A stretch of DNA of 64,000 nt from Burkholderia pseudomultivorans (GCF_001718415.1 NZ_CP013378.1:3782001-3846000), one strand, 5' to 3'. Numbered from the stretch's first letter, positions 25,644 through 39,650 are shown. Notes: generated from the letters alone by a model not told the origin. Made by a program: numbers and translations.

Positions 25644-25670
25644 TAATGCGAACTATTCTCAATAATTGCG
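25644..25670 (-). promoter_or_regulatory. Fur-box-like operator of ftrABCD
   Basis: On the minus strand the sequence AATTATTGAGAATAGTTCGCATTAACG has a TGAGAATAGTT core and shares TTCGCATTAACG with the Fur box at the bfd promoter, where the same 12 bases occur at 16324-16335. Location is ~85-110 bases before ftrA, fitting an iron-repressed promoter. Confidence 0.7.
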
Positions 25671-25779
25671 GAGTGTAGCACCGAACCCGTTCCGGAACAA
25701 ACCCGAGGCTGCCTAAACCCCTGATCCGAAAAGGCTTACAGGTTTGTTACCGTCCGGTTTCGGTGACGCATGGAAAGAT

Positions 25780-27870
25780 TTACCGGCCGCCGCTCACGTG
25801 ATCGCCGACATTCGCGCCGAACACACGCTCGCGCAGCAGCGCGAGCTGGTCGCGGGTCGCCGCGGCCTTCTCGAACTCGAGGTTCTTCGCGTAATCGGCC
25901 ATCTGCTTTTCGAGGCGCTTGATTTCCTTCGCGAGCTGCTTCTCCGACATGTCTTCGAATTTCGCGCGCTGCTGCGCCTCCTTCAGCTCCGCGCGCGCTT
26001 CGTCGGCGTTGTACACGCCGTCGATGATGTCCTTGATGCGCTTGACGACGCCGCGCGGCGTGATGCCCATCTGCTCGTTGTACGCGATCTGCTTCGCGCG
26101 GCGCCGCTCGGTCTCGCCGATCGCGCGCTTCATCGAGTCGGTCATGTTGTCGGCATAGAGAATCGCCTTGCCGTTCACGTTGCGCGCCGCGCGGCCGATC
26201 GTCTGGATCAGCGAGCGCTCGGCGCGCAGGAAGCCCTCCTTGTCCGCGTCGAGGATCGCGACGAGCGACACCTCCGGAATGTCGAGACCCTCGCGCAGCA
26301 GGTTGATCCCGACCAGCACGTCGAACGTGCCGAGCCGCAGGTCGCGGATGATCTCGACGCGCTCGACCGTGTCGATGTCGCTGTGCAGGTAGCGCACCTT
26401 GACGCCGTGGTCGGCAAGGAATTCGGTCAGCTGCTCGGCCATCCGCTTGGTCAGCACGGTGATCAGCACGCGCTCGCCGGCCTTCACGCGCGCGTTGATC
26501 TCGGCCAGCACGTCGTCGACCTGCGAGCTCGCCGGGCGCACTTCGATTTCCGGATCGACGAGGCCGGTCGGCCGCACGACCTGCTCGGCGACCTGCCCTG
26601 TCACGCGCTGCTCGTAATCGGCCGGCGTGGCCGACACGAACACCACCTGGCGCATCTTGCGCTCGAATTCATGGAACTTGAGCGGCCGGTTGTCGAGCGC
26701 CGACGGCAGCCGGAACCCGTAGTTGACGAGATTCTCCTTGCGCGCGCGGTCGCCGTTGTACATCCCGTTCAACTGGCCGATCAGCACGTGCGATTCGTCG
26801 AGCAGCATCAGCGCATCGGGCGGCAGATAGTCGACCAGCGTCGGCGGCGGCTCGCCGGGCGCCGCGCCCGAGAAATGCCGCGAATAGTTCTCGATGCCCT
26901 TGCAGAAGCCGAGCTCTTGCAGCATCTCGAGATCGAAGCGGGTGCGCTGCTCGAGGCGCTGCGCCTCGACCAGCTTGCCGTCGCGATGGAAGAACTCGAG
27001 CCGCTCGCGCAGCTCCTCCTTGATCGTCTCGACCGCGCGCATCACGGTGTCGCGCGGCGTCACGTAGTGCGACGACGGATAGACGGTGAAGCGCGGGATC
27101 TTCTGCCGCACGCGGCCGGTCAGCGGGTCGAACAGCTGCAGCGTGTCGACCTCGTCGTCGAACAGCTCGACGCGCACGGCCATCTCCGCGTGTTCGGCCG
27201 GGAAGATGTCGATCGTGTCGCCGCGCACGCGGAACGTGCCGCGCTGGAAATCCTGTTCGTTGCGCGTGTACTGCATCGCGATCAGCCGCGCGATCACTTC
27301 GCGCTGGCCCAGCTTGTCGCCGGTGCGCAGCGTCAGGATCATCTGGTGGTATTCGGACGGATTGCCGATACCGTAGATCGCGGACACCGTCGCGACGATC
27401 ACCACGTCGCGGCGCTCCATCAGACTCTTGGTCGCCGACAGCCGCATCTGCTCGATATGCTCGTTGATCGACGAGTCCTTCTCGATGAACAGGTCGCGCT
27501 GCGGCACATACGCCTCAGGCTGGTAGTAGTCGTAGTACGACACGAAGTACTCGACCGCGTTGCGTGGAAAGAACTCGCGGAACTCCGCGTAGAGCTGCGC
27601 GGCGAGCGTCTTGTTCGGCGCGAACACGATCGCCGGGCGGCCGAGCCGCGCGATCGTGTTCGCCATCGTGAAGGTCTTGCCCGAGCCCGTCACGCCGAGC
27701 AGCGTCTGGAACGCGAGGCCGTCCTCGACGCCTTCGACGAGCGTGTCGATCGCGGTCGGCTGGTCGCCGGCGGGGGGATACGGTTGATAGAGCTGGAACG
27801 GCGAGCCTTCGAAAGTCACGAATTTCGATTCGTCGAGCGCGTCGCCGACTTCGGCATGATGTTCTGACAT
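25780..27870 (-). CDS. uvrB: UvrABC excinuclease subunit B
   Basis: The 696-aa protein verifies DNA damage and works with UvrA and UvrC in nucleotide excision repair. Walker [14 protein letters not shown] is near residue 45, the beta-hairpin [15 protein letters not shown] near 98, Walker B LLDESHV near 345, helicase motif [12 protein letters not shown] near 545 and a C-terminal UVR motif ([15 protein letters not shown]...[10 protein letters not shown]) at ~655-690. Start was set at ATG 27870 ([11 protein letters not shown]); an in-frame upstream start at 27894 adds 8 residues. Length agrees with E. coli (673 aa). Confidence 0.97.
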   Translation of the reverse strand: MSEHHAEVGDALDESKFVTFEGSPFQLYQPYPPAGDQPTAIDTLVEGVEDGLAFQTLLGVTGSGKTFTMANTIARLGRPAIVFAPNKTLAAQLYAEFREFFPRNAVEYFVSYYDYYQPEAYVPQRDLFIEKDSSINEHIEQMRLSATKSLMERRDVVIVATVSAIYGIGNPSEYHQMILTLRTGDKLGQREVIARLIAMQYTRNEQDFQRGTFRVRGDTIDIFPAEHAEMAVRVELFDDEVDTLQLFDPLTGRVRQKIPRFTVYPSSHYVTPRDTVMRAVETIKEELRERLEFFHRDGKLVEAQRLEQRTRFDLEMLQELGFCKGIENYSRHFSGAAPGEPPPTLVDYLPPDALMLLDESHVLIGQLNGMYNGDRARKENLVNYGFRLPSALDNRPLKFHEFERKMRQVVFVSATPADYEQRVTGQVAEQVVRPTGLVDPEIEVRPASSQVDDVLAEINARVKAGERVLITVLTKRMAEQLTEFLADHGVKVRYLHSDIDTVERVEIIRDLRLGTFDVLVGINLLREGLDIPEVSLVAILDADKEGFLRAERSLIQTIGRAARNVNGKAILYADNMTDSMKRAIGETERRRAKQIAYNEQMGITPRGVVKRIKDIIDGVYNADEARAELKEAQQRAKFEDMSEKQLAKEIKRLEKQMADYAKNLEFEKAAATRDQLALLRERVFGANVGDHVSGGR

Positions 27871-28108
27871 GGAGTGCAGCCGCAGCGTAGGCAAAAAAAC
27901 TATTCTAGCGCTTCGCGGCCGGTCGAACTGCTGTCGGCTCCTGCCGCGCGGCCGGGGCCCGAAATCGTGATTGTGCGCGTCGCGCCTGCGTGAATTCGCT
28001 ACAATGTCAGGCTGCTGCGCTTTCCGGTGTCGTGGCTGTCCGCGCGCTCCGCTGCGCCCGCCCCGCCGGTTGAAAGCCTGACCCTCTTTTCACTACTGCC
28101 GAATCATC

Positions 28109-29308
28109 ATGTCGCTCTTCTCCGCTGTCCAGCTTGCTCCCCGCGACCCGATCCTGGGCCTGAACGAAGCCTTCAACGCCGATACGCGTCCGACCAAGGT
28201 CAACCTCGGCGTCGGCGTGTACACGAACGAGGACGGCAAGATTCCGCTGCTGCGCGCGGTTCGCGACGCGGAGAAGGCTCGCGTCGACGCCGGCCTGCCG
28301 CGCGGCTACCTGCCGATCGACGGGATCGCCGCGTACGACGCGGCCGTGCAGAAGCTGCTGCTCGGCAACGATTCGCCGCTGATCGCGGCGGGTCGCGTGG
28401 TCACGGCGCAGGCACTGGGCGGCACCGGCGCGCTGAAGATCGGCGCGGATTTCCTGCGCACCGTGAACCCGAACGCGAAGGTCGCGATCAGCGATCCGAG
28501 CTGGGAAAACCACCGCGCGCTGTTCGAAGCGGCCGGTTTCGAGGTCGTCGCGTATCCGTACTACGACGCGGCCACCAACGGCGTGAACTTCGAAGGCATG
28601 CTGTCGGCGCTGAACGGCTACGCGGCCGGCACGATCGTCGTGCTGCACGCGTGCTGCCACAACCCGACCGGCGTGGACCTGACCGAAGCGCAATGGCAGC
28701 AGGTCGTCGACGTCGTCAAGGCGCGCAACCTCGTGCCGTTCCTCGACATCGCGTACCAGGGCTTCGGCGAGAGCATCGAGGCCGATGCAGCTGCCGTGCG
28801 CCTGTTTGCCGCGGCCGACCTGAGTGCATTCGTGTCGTCGTCGTTCTCGAAGTCGTTCTCGCTGTACGGCGAACGCGTCGGCGCGCTGTCGATCATCACG
28901 TCGAGCAAGGACGAAGCCGCTCGCGTGCTGTCGCAGCTGAAGCGCGTGATCCGCACGAACTACTCGAACCCGCCGACTCACGGCGGCGCGGTGGTCGCTG
29001 CGGTGCTCGCGTCGCCGGAACTGCACGCTGCATGGGTGCAGGAACTCGGCGAAATGCGCGATCGCATCCGCGCGATGCGCAACGGCCTCGTCGAGCGCCT
29101 GAAGGCGAGCGGCGTCGATCGCGACTTTAGCTTCATCAATGCGCAGCGCGGCATGTTCTCGTATTCGGGCCTGACCGCCGCGCAAGTCGACCGCCTGCGC
29201 GAAGAGTTCGGCATCTACGCCGTCGCCACGGGCCGGATCTGCGTCGCTGCGCTGAACACGCGCAACCTCGACGTCGTCGCCAACGCAGTCGCGACGGTGC
29301 TGAAGTAA
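28109..29308 (+). CDS. Aromatic/aspartate aminotransferase (class I, PLP)
   Basis: The 399-aa enzyme is an aspartate/aromatic aminotransferase of the TyrB/AspC type. VNLGVGVYTNEDGKIPLLRAV (about residues 31-51) is a family landmark. HACCHNPTGVDLT (near 180) and SSSFSKSFSLYGERVG (near 245-260), with the PLP-binding lysine in FSKSF, are present, and the substrate Arg is in GRICVAALN near 378. It transfers amino groups from Asp, Phe or Tyr to 2-oxoglutarate. The gene is divergent from uvrB; a terminator follows. Which of TyrB or AspC it equals is not decidable from sequence alone. Confidence 0.93.
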   Translation: MSLFSAVQLAPRDPILGLNEAFNADTRPTKVNLGVGVYTNEDGKIPLLRAVRDAEKARVDAGLPRGYLPIDGIAAYDAAVQKLLLGNDSPLIAAGRVVTAQALGGTGALKIGADFLRTVNPNAKVAISDPSWENHRALFEAAGFEVVAYPYYDAATNGVNFEGMLSALNGYAAGTIVVLHACCHNPTGVDLTEAQWQQVVDVVKARNLVPFLDIAYQGFGESIEADAAAVRLFAAADLSAFVSSSFSKSFSLYGERVGALSIITSSKDEAARVLSQLKRVIRTNYSNPPTHGGAVVAAVLASPELHAAWVQELGEMRDRIRAMRNGLVERLKASGVDRDFSFINAQRGMFSYSGLTAAQVDRLREEFGIYAVATGRICVAALNTRNLDVVANAVATVLK

Positions 29309-29360
29309 ATCATCGGCTCCAGCGGGCGCCGGCCGCGATCGGCCCCGCCCTGCCGAAATG

Positions 29361-29390
29361 GAAAACGCGCTCCACGGAGCGCGTTTTTTC
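29361..29390 (+). terminator. Terminator after the aminotransferase
   Basis: AACGCGCT and AGCGCGTT pair around CCACGG and are followed by TTTTTTC. Preceded by AAAA on the left, so it can act for the convergent dehydrogenase gene too. Confidence 0.9.
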
Positions 29391-29439
29391 ATTTCCGTCG
29401 TCGTCGCAAGGCATGCGTGCCGCCCGCGACGCATCCGGC

Positions 29440-30228
29440 TTACTGCATGAACCAGCCGTGGCTGACGACCACCGACTGTCCGGTCAGCGCCGCGCTCGGG
29501 AATGCCGACAGGAACAGCACCGTCTGCGCGACGTCCTGCACCGTCGTGAACACGCCGTCGACCGTGTTGCCCAGCATCACCTTCTTGATCACTTCCTCTT
29601 CGCTGATGCCCAGTTCCTTCGCCTGCTCGGGAATCTGCTTGTCGACCAGCGGCGTGCGCACGAATCCCGGACACACGACGTGCGAGCGCACGTTGTGCTT
29701 CGCGCCTTCCTTCGCCAGCACGCGCGCCAAGCCCAGCAGGCCGTGCTTGGCCGTCACGTACGCCGACTTCAGCGGCGATGCTTCGTGCGAGTGCACCGAG
29801 CCCATGTAGATCACGACGCCGCCGCGATCGTCCTTGTACATGTGCTTGAGCGCGGCCTTCGTCGTCAGGAACGCGCCGTCGACGTGGATCGCCTGCATCT
29901 TCTTCCAGTCGGCGAACGAGTAGTTCTCGATCGGGTTGACGATCTGGATGCCCGCGTTCGACACGAGGATGTCGACCGAGCCGAAGGTGTCGGCCACCTT
30001 GTCGATGCCGCTGTTGACGGCTTCCTCGTTGGTCACGTCCATCGCCACGCCGATCGCCTTGCCGCCCGCCTTGACGATCTCGTCGGCAACGGCGTTCGCG
30101 CCGTCCTGGTTCAGGTCGGCGATCGCGACCGCCGCGCCCGCCTTCGCGAGTTCCAGCGCGATTTCCTTGCCGATGCCGCTCGCGGCGCCCGTGACGACTG
30201 CGGTCTTGCCGCTCAGATCTGCTGCCAT
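29440..30228 (-). CDS. D-3-hydroxybutyrate dehydrogenase (SDR)
   Basis: The 262-aa NAD-dependent short-chain dehydrogenase interconverts 3-hydroxybutyrate and acetoacetate in polyhydroxybutyrate and ketone-body metabolism. [12 protein letters not shown] (residues ~13-24) is the cofactor motif, NAG (near 91) structural, and [23 protein letters not shown] supplies the catalytic Ser, Tyr and Lys. The C-terminal [13 protein letters not shown] is typical of this enzyme, whose terminal Gln/Trp close the active site. ATG at 30228 is preceded by GAAGGAGA. Confidence 0.92.
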   Translation of the reverse strand: MAADLSGKTAVVTGAASGIGKEIALELAKAGAAVAIADLNQDGANAVADEIVKAGGKAIGVAMDVTNEEAVNSGIDKVADTFGSVDILVSNAGIQIVNPIENYSFADWKKMQAIHVDGAFLTTKAALKHMYKDDRGGVVIYMGSVHSHEASPLKSAYVTAKHGLLGLARVLAKEGAKHNVRSHVVCPGFVRTPLVDKQIPEQAKELGISEEEVIKKVMLGNTVDGVFTTVQDVAQTVLFLSAFPSAALTGQSVVVSHGWFMQ

Positions 30229-30392
30229 GCCCGTCTCCTTCAGTGATCGGATCGATAAAGCACACGCCCGCCGCATCCGCATCCGTCACGCGGGCACGCC
30301 GGCGAACCAGCCGCTATTGTGCACGATCGCCCCTGCCGTTCGCGCGCAAAACGTCTAAGCTTAAGGTCGGCTTCGTCATGCAGGAGAGTCGC

Positions 30393-31364
30393 ATGGACTA
30401 TCGACGACTGGGCCGCTCCGGCCTGCAGATCAGCGCCCTTTCGCTCGGCTCGTGGGTCACGTACGGCAATCAGGTCGACCAGCGGCGCGCACGCGAATGT
30501 CTCGCCGCGGCGCGGGACGCAGGCGTCAATTTCTTCGACAACGCCGAGGTCTATGCGGGCGGCCAGTCCGAGGAGATCATGGGCCACGCGTTCAAGGCGC
30601 TCGGCTGGCCGCGCGTCAGCTACATCGTGTCGACGAAATTCTTCTGGGGCCTCGCGCAAGGGCCGAACCAGCACCACACGCTGAACCGCAAATACCTGCT
30701 GAACGCGATCGACGGTTCACTGCGCCGGCTTCAGCTCGACTACGTCGATCTCGTCTACTGCCATCGCCCCGATCCGCATACGCCGATCGACGAAACCGTG
30801 TGGGCCATGAGCGACATGATCACGCGCGGCAAGGCGCTGTACTGGGGCACGTCGGAATGGAGCGCCGACGAGATCCGCGCCGCGTACGAGATTGCCGAGC
30901 GCCATCACCTGCACCGGCCGGTCGTCGAGCAGCCGCAGTACAACCTGTTCCATCGCACGCGGGTCGAGCAGGAATATGCGCGGCTCTACGACGATTACGG
31001 CCTCGGCCTGACGACCTGGAGCCCGCTGGCGTCGGGCCTGCTCACCGGCAAATACCGGAACGGCGTGCCGCCGGGCAGCCGGGCGGAAGTACAGGGCTAC
31101 GACTGGCTGCGCGAGCGCCTGACCGATCCCGGCAGCAACGCGGTGGTCGAACGGCTCGGCGAGATCGCGACCGAGCTCGGCTGCAGCACCGGCCAGCTCG
31201 CGATCGCATGGGTGCTCGCGAATCCGCGCGTGAGTTCGGTGATCACGGGCGCATCGCGAATCGAACAGATCGCCGACAACATGGCCGCGCTCGACGTCGC
31301 CGGGAAGCTGACGCCCGACGTGAAGCAACGGATCGAGACCGTGGTCGGCGACGCGTACGAGTAA
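30393..31364 (+). CDS. Aldo/keto reductase (potassium-channel beta-subunit type)
   Basis: This 323-aa oxidoreductase begins [42 protein letters not shown] (about residues 45-65) holds catalytic Asp and Tyr; STKFFW holds the Lys; [33 protein letters not shown] and [13 protein letters not shown] are family landmarks of the AKR6/YghZ-like group. I chose ATG at 30393 because AGGAG precedes it at the right distance; an ATG at 30378 and further in-frame codons upstream are weaker. Substrate is unknown. Divergent from the hydroxybutyrate dehydrogenase. Confidence 0.9.
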   Translation: MDYRRLGRSGLQISALSLGSWVTYGNQVDQRRARECLAAARDAGVNFFDNAEVYAGGQSEEIMGHAFKALGWPRVSYIVSTKFFWGLAQGPNQHHTLNRKYLLNAIDGSLRRLQLDYVDLVYCHRPDPHTPIDETVWAMSDMITRGKALYWGTSEWSADEIRAAYEIAERHHLHRPVVEQPQYNLFHRTRVEQEYARLYDDYGLGLTTWSPLASGLLTGKYRNGVPPGSRAEVQGYDWLRERLTDPGSNAVVERLGEIATELGCSTGQLAIAWVLANPRVSSVITGASRIEQIADNMAALDVAGKLTPDVKQRIETVVGDAYE

Positions 31365-31483
31365 GGCGATTCGCGGCCACTCGCGTACCACTCGCGTACA
31401 ATACGCGGCCGCATCGGCGCTGCCCCGGGGGCCGCGCACGATCGATCGCTTACCGATTCACCCTCTGTTTCAGGCAGCCCGCC

Positions 31484-32329
31484 ATGCTCAGCTATCGTCA
31501 CGGTTTTCACGCAGGCAACCACGCGGATGTGCTCAAGCACACCGTCGTCGTCCAGCTGCTGCGCTACCTGAACAAGAAAGACAAGTCGTACTGGTATATC
31601 GACACGCACGCCGGCGCCGGCGTGTATTCGCTGCGCGACGGCTATGCCGCGAAGACCGTCGAATACGACACCGGTATCGGCCGGCTGTGGAACGACAAGA
31701 ATCTGCCGACTGCGCTGGGCGAGTATCTCGACGAAGTGCGCGCGCTGAACGACGACGGCGAACTGCGCTTCTACCCGGGTTCGCCGTATCTCGCATGGCG
31801 GCTGATGCGCGAGCAGGACCGGATGCGTCTGTTCGAGATGCACACGACCGAAATCGACGTGCTGCGCCACAATTTCCGCGACGCGGGGCGCCGCGCGATG
31901 ATCTTTGCCGGCGACGGTTTCGAGGGCATCAAGGCGCTGCTGCCGCCGCCGCCGAGGCGCGCCCTCGTGCTGATCGACCCGTCGTACGAGGACAAGAAGG
32001 ACTACGCGCGCACGGTGACTTGTGTGTCCGAGTGTCTGAAGCGTTTTGCGACGGGTTGCTATGCGATCTGGTATCCGCAGGTCGCGCGGACGGAGTCCCA
32101 GCGTTTCGCCGAACAGCTCAAGCGGCTGCAGCCGGACAACTGGCTGCATCTGACCTTGACGGTATCGAACCCGCCCGCTGACGGTCTTGGTCTTTACGGC
32201 AGCGGAATGTTCATCCTGAACCCGCCGTACACGCTCGCGCAGAGCATGAACGACGCGCTGCCATACCTGGTGGAAGCGCTCGGACAGGACAGCGGCGCGC
32301 GTTGCCAGATCGAGCAGCGCGGCGGCTGA
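31484..32329 (+). CDS. rlmJ: 23S rRNA (adenine(2030)-N6)-methyltransferase
   Basis: The 281-aa protein matches the RlmJ family from its first residues (MLSYRHGFHAGNHADVLKHT) through IDTHAGAGVYSL to the N6-adenine methylation motif LIDPSYEDKKDY (about residue 165) and GSGMFILNPPYTL near the C-terminus. It methylates one adenine in 23S rRNA using S-adenosylmethionine. The -10-like sequence tacaat at 31396 lies about 90 bases upstream. Separate from the rRNA operon 2 kb away, but the same product family. Confidence 0.95.
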   Translation: MLSYRHGFHAGNHADVLKHTVVVQLLRYLNKKDKSYWYIDTHAGAGVYSLRDGYAAKTVEYDTGIGRLWNDKNLPTALGEYLDEVRALNDDGELRFYPGSPYLAWRLMREQDRMRLFEMHTTEIDVLRHNFRDAGRRAMIFAGDGFEGIKALLPPPPRRALVLIDPSYEDKKDYARTVTCVSECLKRFATGCYAIWYPQVARTESQRFAEQLKRLQPDNWLHLTLTVSNPPADGLGLYGSGMFILNPPYTLAQSMNDALPYLVEALGQDSGARCQIEQRGG

Positions 32330-32344
32330 GCGCCGGAGCCGCGA

Positions 32345-32680
32345 TCAAGGCTGCAGTTGCGGCCGCGGTGTCGGCCTTGGGCGACCGGCGGGCTGCGCGC
32401 CCGGCACGTCGATATACGGGGCGATGAACAGCGGAATCGACGTGTTCGCCCCCTGCCCCGCCGGCGCGCGCATGCCGGCCGGCTCGACAATCGGCTCCGA
32501 CGACAGCGGGGCCGTTTGCAGCATCAATCCGCCCTTGCCGTCCTGGATGCCACGCTGGGTATCGAGAATCAGCGGCTTCGACGACGTCGCGGCCGCGGCC
32601 GCGATGCCGTGGACGAGCACCGCCGTGCCCAGAACGAGCCGTGCCCGGCAAACGCGGCGCATATCGAGACGCAGGCGCAT
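32345..32680 (-). CDS. Exported Pro-rich protein of unknown function
   Basis: This 111-aa protein has a signal peptide (basic n-region MRLRLDMRRVCRAR, hydrophobic core, AAAAA cleavage region near residue 30) and a short mature domain ending in a Pro/Arg-rich tail (GRPRPTPRPQLQP). ATG at 32680 follows AAAGGATAGG at suitable distance. No family recognised. The frame is open further upstream past 32800, but that part overlaps the DUF3563 terminator. It converges with rlmJ, ending 15 bases from its stop codon. Confidence 0.65.
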   Translation of the reverse strand: MRLRLDMRRVCRARLVLGTAVLVHGIAAAAATSSKPLILDTQRGIQDGKGGLMLQTAPLSSEPIVEPAGMRAPAGQGANTSIPLFIAPYIDVPGAQPAGRPRPTPRPQLQP

Positions 32681-32752
32681 GATCCTATCCTTTCGGTTGA
32701 AAAACAGGCCCATACCATAGCGCCGCACGCGCGATTTCGCCAGATTCGGCGC

Positions 32753-32786
32753 ACAAAAAAACAAAGCCCCGTCAATACGGGGCTTG
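32753..32786 (-). terminator. Terminator after the DUF3563 gene
   Basis: On the minus strand AAGCCCCG and CGGGGCTT pair around TATTGA and are followed by TGTTTTTTTG. It lies about 40 bases after the DUF3563 stop. Confidence 0.9.
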
Positions 32787-32827
32787 CTTCTCGATCGGTG
32801 CCACACGGCACCCGACGGCAACTGCGA

Positions 32828-32974
32828 TTACAGCGAGTAGCCGTTCGATTCGAGCGAACGGATGCGTTGCTCGAGCTGGACGATGTCCGACGACGTGGCG
32901 AGGTAGGCCTCACGGCGCTCACGCTCTGCGGATTCGAACCAGTTGCTCAGCTTTTCGACGATGTAGGCGATCAT
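32828..32974 (-). CDS. DUF3563-family small protein
   Basis: The 48-aa protein begins MIAYIVEKLSNWFESAERER and ends DIVQLEQRIRSLE-SNGYSL, the DUF3563 pattern of a short amphipathic helix, a charged segment and a C-terminal Arg/Tyr motif. Function is unknown; many such small proteins in Burkholderia are stress or stationary-phase expressed. ATG at 32974 is preceded by TTGGAGAAC. An alternative longer frame begins at 33115, but has no ribosome-binding site. Transcript ends at the terminator 32753-32786. Confidence 0.8.
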   Translation of the reverse strand: MIAYIVEKLSNWFESAERERREAYLATSSDIVQLEQRIRSLESNGYSL

Positions 32975-33189
32975 GATGTTCTCCAAGGAAGGGGGACCCC
33001 TGGCGAATCGAGATTCAGGGATTTCCCGTATAGGGTTATCCCGAATTATAGCGATGCCACACGAGGAAGCCAGTGAAATGCTTGCATGGGAACCATTCCA
33101 TTCTGGAATGTGCACACCTTCGTCGCTTGTAACTCTTTGATTTTTATAGATATCGAGTTAAGCACCTTCTGACACGTCGAGGACGTGCA

Positions 33190-33594
33190 CTAATCTGGTT
33201 CACCGACCGGGTCGGCCAGCCGCGCCAAAATCGGGCATTCGGGCCGGCCGTCCCCATGGCAGTGCGCGGCCAGGTCGGCCAGCGTGTCGCGCATGTCGGT
33301 CAACTCGGCGATGCGCTTGTCGAGTTCAGCGACGTGCTCGAGTGCGATCGACTTCACCTCGGCGCTGGCGCGCGAACGGTCCTGCCAGAGCATCAGCAGC
33401 TTGCGGATATCCTCGACGAGAAAACCGAGCCGCCTCGCCTGCCGGATGAAGCGCAGCGTATGGATTTCGTCGGATCCGTAGAGCCGGTAGCCGGCATCGC
33501 TGCGCTTGCTCGGCGCCAGCAGACCGACCTGTTCGTAGTACCGGATCATTTTTGCGCTTACCCCGGATTCGCGCGACGCGTCGCCGATATTCAT
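33190..33594 (-). CDS. cueR: CueR-type MerR-family copper(I)-responsive regulator
   Basis: The 134-aa protein has a MerR winged helix-turn-helix (residues 2-70: MNIGDASRESGVSAKMIRYYE), a dimerisation helix and a metal loop. Cys112 and Cys120 (HCHGDGRPECP) and Ser77 stand at the same positions as the Cu(I)-binding residues and the monovalent-metal Ser of E. coli CueR. That makes Cu(I) (or Ag/Au) the likely effector. ATG 33594 has no strong Shine-Dalgarno. No copper exporter or chaperone gene is adjacent, so it controls genes elsewhere. Confidence 0.88.
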   Translation of the reverse strand: MNIGDASRESGVSAKMIRYYEQVGLLAPSKRSDAGYRLYGSDEIHTLRFIRQARRLGFLVEDIRKLLMLWQDRSRASAEVKSIALEHVAELDKRIAELTDMRDTLADLAAHCHGDGRPECPILARLADPVGEPD

Positions 33595-33789
33595 TCCACG
33601 CCCTCTTCTCAAGCCCTGATTTCGAACGAAACACCGGCGGATGCGATCTGCCGGTGACGTTTCGATCGTATCAAATCGCGTCGTTTCGTTCTGGTGAGGC
33701 TGTTAGCGATGGCGTCTGTTCCGACGACAGAGAAAATCGACGGTCCTGCCGGCCTGCTGGCTGCGCCCTTTTCCGCGCCACAAATGCAA

Positions 33790-33823
33790 AAACCCCCGCC
33801 TTTCGGGCGGGGGTTTCTGGCTT
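33790..33823 (-). terminator. rRNA operon terminator
   Basis: On the minus strand AAACCCCCGCCC and GGGCGGGGGTTT-type arms (GCCCGCC around CGAAAGG) form a strong stem followed by TTTTTGCATTTG. It lies directly after 5S. The stretch 33612-33789 between cueR and this terminator holds no gene I can support. Confidence 0.92.
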
Positions 33824-33828
33824 AGGGA

Positions 33829-33943
33829 GCCTGACGATTACCTACTTTCACACGGGAATCCGCACTATCATCGGCGTGGAGTCGTTTCACGGTCCTGTTC
33901 GGGATGGGAAGGGGTGGGACCGACTCGCTATGGTCATCAGGCA
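33829..33943 (-). rRNA. rrf: 5S ribosomal RNA
   Basis: On the minus strand the sequence starts TGCCTGATGACCATAGC and ends GTAATCGTCAGGCTCC, about 115 nt, the terminal arms complementary. The internal CCCACCCCTTCCCATCCCGAA and GTAGGTAATCGTCAGG are the usual 5S landmarks. Ends are accurate to a few bases. Confidence 0.97.
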
Positions 33944-34111
33944 AAGAGGGTTGTTGCGTTGCTTCGCAGCGCAACCAATCTTGGAAGAAGCAGTAATTTG
34001 GTTGGGTTGTGAGGTTGTATCTCACACATACGCGGTACTTCAACCGCAGTACGTCGAGTGCCTCGCACTCGACGCTCGATATCCGTAAGCGCTGAAGCGC
34101 TAACGGCTATC

Positions 34112-34128
34112 GAGACAGACTTGTTATA

Positions 34129-34136
<8 letters not shown>
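34112..34136 (-). other. RNase III processing stem, 3' arm after 23S
   Basis: The sequence gagacagacttgttataggatcaag at 34112-34136 is complementary to cttgaccctataacgagtctgtctc at 37002-37026, with a few mismatches, over about 25 bases. The two arms flank 23S rRNA and form the double strand that RNase III cuts in the precursor. Between 33944 and 34111 lies the 23S-5S spacer with two small hairpins (34048-34072 and 34080-34110). Confidence 0.8.
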
Positions 34137-37008
<2,872 letters not shown>

Positions 37009-37180
37009 CTATAACGAGTCTGTCTCGTTACAGGTTGAGTTCTCGCGTTGTGCCGTATTCCAATTGAGTCGAACATGAAGTTCGAATCATCTTGAGATAC
37101 ATCGATACAATCACAACCCGGATAGTTTCCACGTCCATCTCAAAGACGCTTCCGCTATCCAAATTACTTACTTCTTCCAG

Positions 37181-37196
37181 ATTGTTAAAGAACGAC
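37181..37196 (-). promoter_or_regulatory. Spacer boxA antitermination element
   Basis: On the minus strand TCGTTCTTTAACAAT in the tRNA-Ala/23S spacer matches the boxA consensus TGCTCTTTAACAA and should load the antitermination complex ahead of 23S. Confidence 0.65.
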
Positions 37197-37300
37197 AGCC
37201 GATACAGTTGCCTGCATCACTCTGACTGGCTCAATCGCCAATGGCAAATGCTCGTCTCACACGTCACTTACGTGTGAGCCAAACGCTTCCCATTGAAGAT

Positions 37301-37376
37301 TGGTGGAGGCAGACGGGATCGAACCGACGACCCCCTGCTTGCAAAGCAGGTGCTCTCCCAGCTGAGCTATGCCCCC
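37301..37376 (-). tRNA. tRNA-Ala (anticodon TGC)
   Basis: 76-nt tRNA in the 16S-23S spacer, starting GGGGGCATAGCTCAGC and ending with encoded CCA (CTGCCTCCACCA). The anticodon loop is CTTTGCAAG, giving TGC. This is the standard spacer tRNA of Burkholderia rRNA operons. Confidence 0.98.
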
Positions 37377-37414
37377 ATACAGAGACGCCCCAGGTTTCTT
37401 CACGCCAGACAACT

Positions 37415-37491
37415 TGGTGGGTCTGGTTGGATTCGAACCAACGACCCCCGCCTTATCAAGACGGTGCTCTAACCGACTGAGCTACAGACCC
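37415..37491 (-). tRNA. tRNA-Ile (anticodon GAT)
   Basis: 77-nt tRNA starting GGGTCTGTAGCTCAGTC and ending with encoded CCA. The anticodon loop CTTGATAAG gives GAT. First of the two spacer tRNAs after 16S. Confidence 0.98.
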
Positions 37492-37553
37492 CTGAGTCTG
37501 TCTTGATTTACAGCCGATAAGCGTGAGCGCTCAACCTGGCGAGCTAGCTCTGG

Positions 37554-39085
<1,532 letters not shown>

Positions 39086-39260
39086 CAAACCTGTTACTGT
39101 TTTCGGTTCTTTCGAACCGGTCGCTCACTCAAAGCTGACAGGTCAATGAATTACTTCATAAACCTGACTTACTTTAGTGTGAGACTCTTGATACTTTTGC
39201 TATCCCGATCCGAGGACCGGGTCTCGCTCACATCAAGCGCCCACACTTATCGGCTGTTAG

Positions 39261-39273
39261 TTTTTAAAGAGCA
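39261..39273 (-). promoter_or_regulatory. Leader boxA antitermination element
   Basis: On the minus strand TGCTCTTTAAAAA is a one-base variant of the boxA consensus TGCTCTTTAACAA. It is about 60 bases after the promoter and 175 before 16S, its usual place in rRNA leaders. Confidence 0.75.
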
Positions 39274-39333
39274 TTCTGCGAGAGGCATCGGGCGCTTCCA
39301 GCAGCGCTGCGTTTTCAGCAGCAGAGAAGCGAG

Positions 39334-39362
39334 ATTATGAACCGTGTTTCGCAGCGCGTCAA
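39334..39362 (-). promoter_or_regulatory. rRNA operon promoter
   Basis: On the minus strand TTGACG (complement of 39357-39362), a 17-base spacer and CATAAT (complement of 39334-39339) form a strong sigma70 promoter. Directly upstream lies an A-rich tract (GCAAAAAGTTG) that can act as an UP element. The remaining upstream sequence, 39363-39650, holds no gene and contains the divergent promoter of the DUF2863 gene. Confidence 0.85.
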
Positions 39363-39650
39363 CAACTTTTTGCTACTCAGCGTTGCGACTGCGGGGTTCT
39401 TCTTCCTTCGTCGCCAGCGCGCCCCCACTGCAGCACACCGCCGACTCCGCTTCCCCTTCCGCGCCGCGTTGCCGTCAGCGCGAAAGAGGCGTGATTCTAG
39501 GCACGTTGGCCGTTCCGCGCAAGGGGTTTGGCGCAGTTTTTTTGCGCCCCGAATTTCGGGCATCCGACCGCACGATGGCGCGACACCGCTTATAGCGCAC
39601 AGAACGGACTAGAATGTGAGGTTCTTCGCCTCTTTCTATACGTATTTAAC

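Noticed and set aside
30243..30392. N-terminal extension of the aldo/keto reductase
   Set aside because: The start at 30393 has an AGGAG at proper distance and matches the family N-terminus; the extension lies in the promoter region.
39337..39612. A 91-codon + strand frame upstream of DUF2863
   Set aside because: It covers the rRNA promoter on the other strand and has an Arg/Ala-rich random composition.
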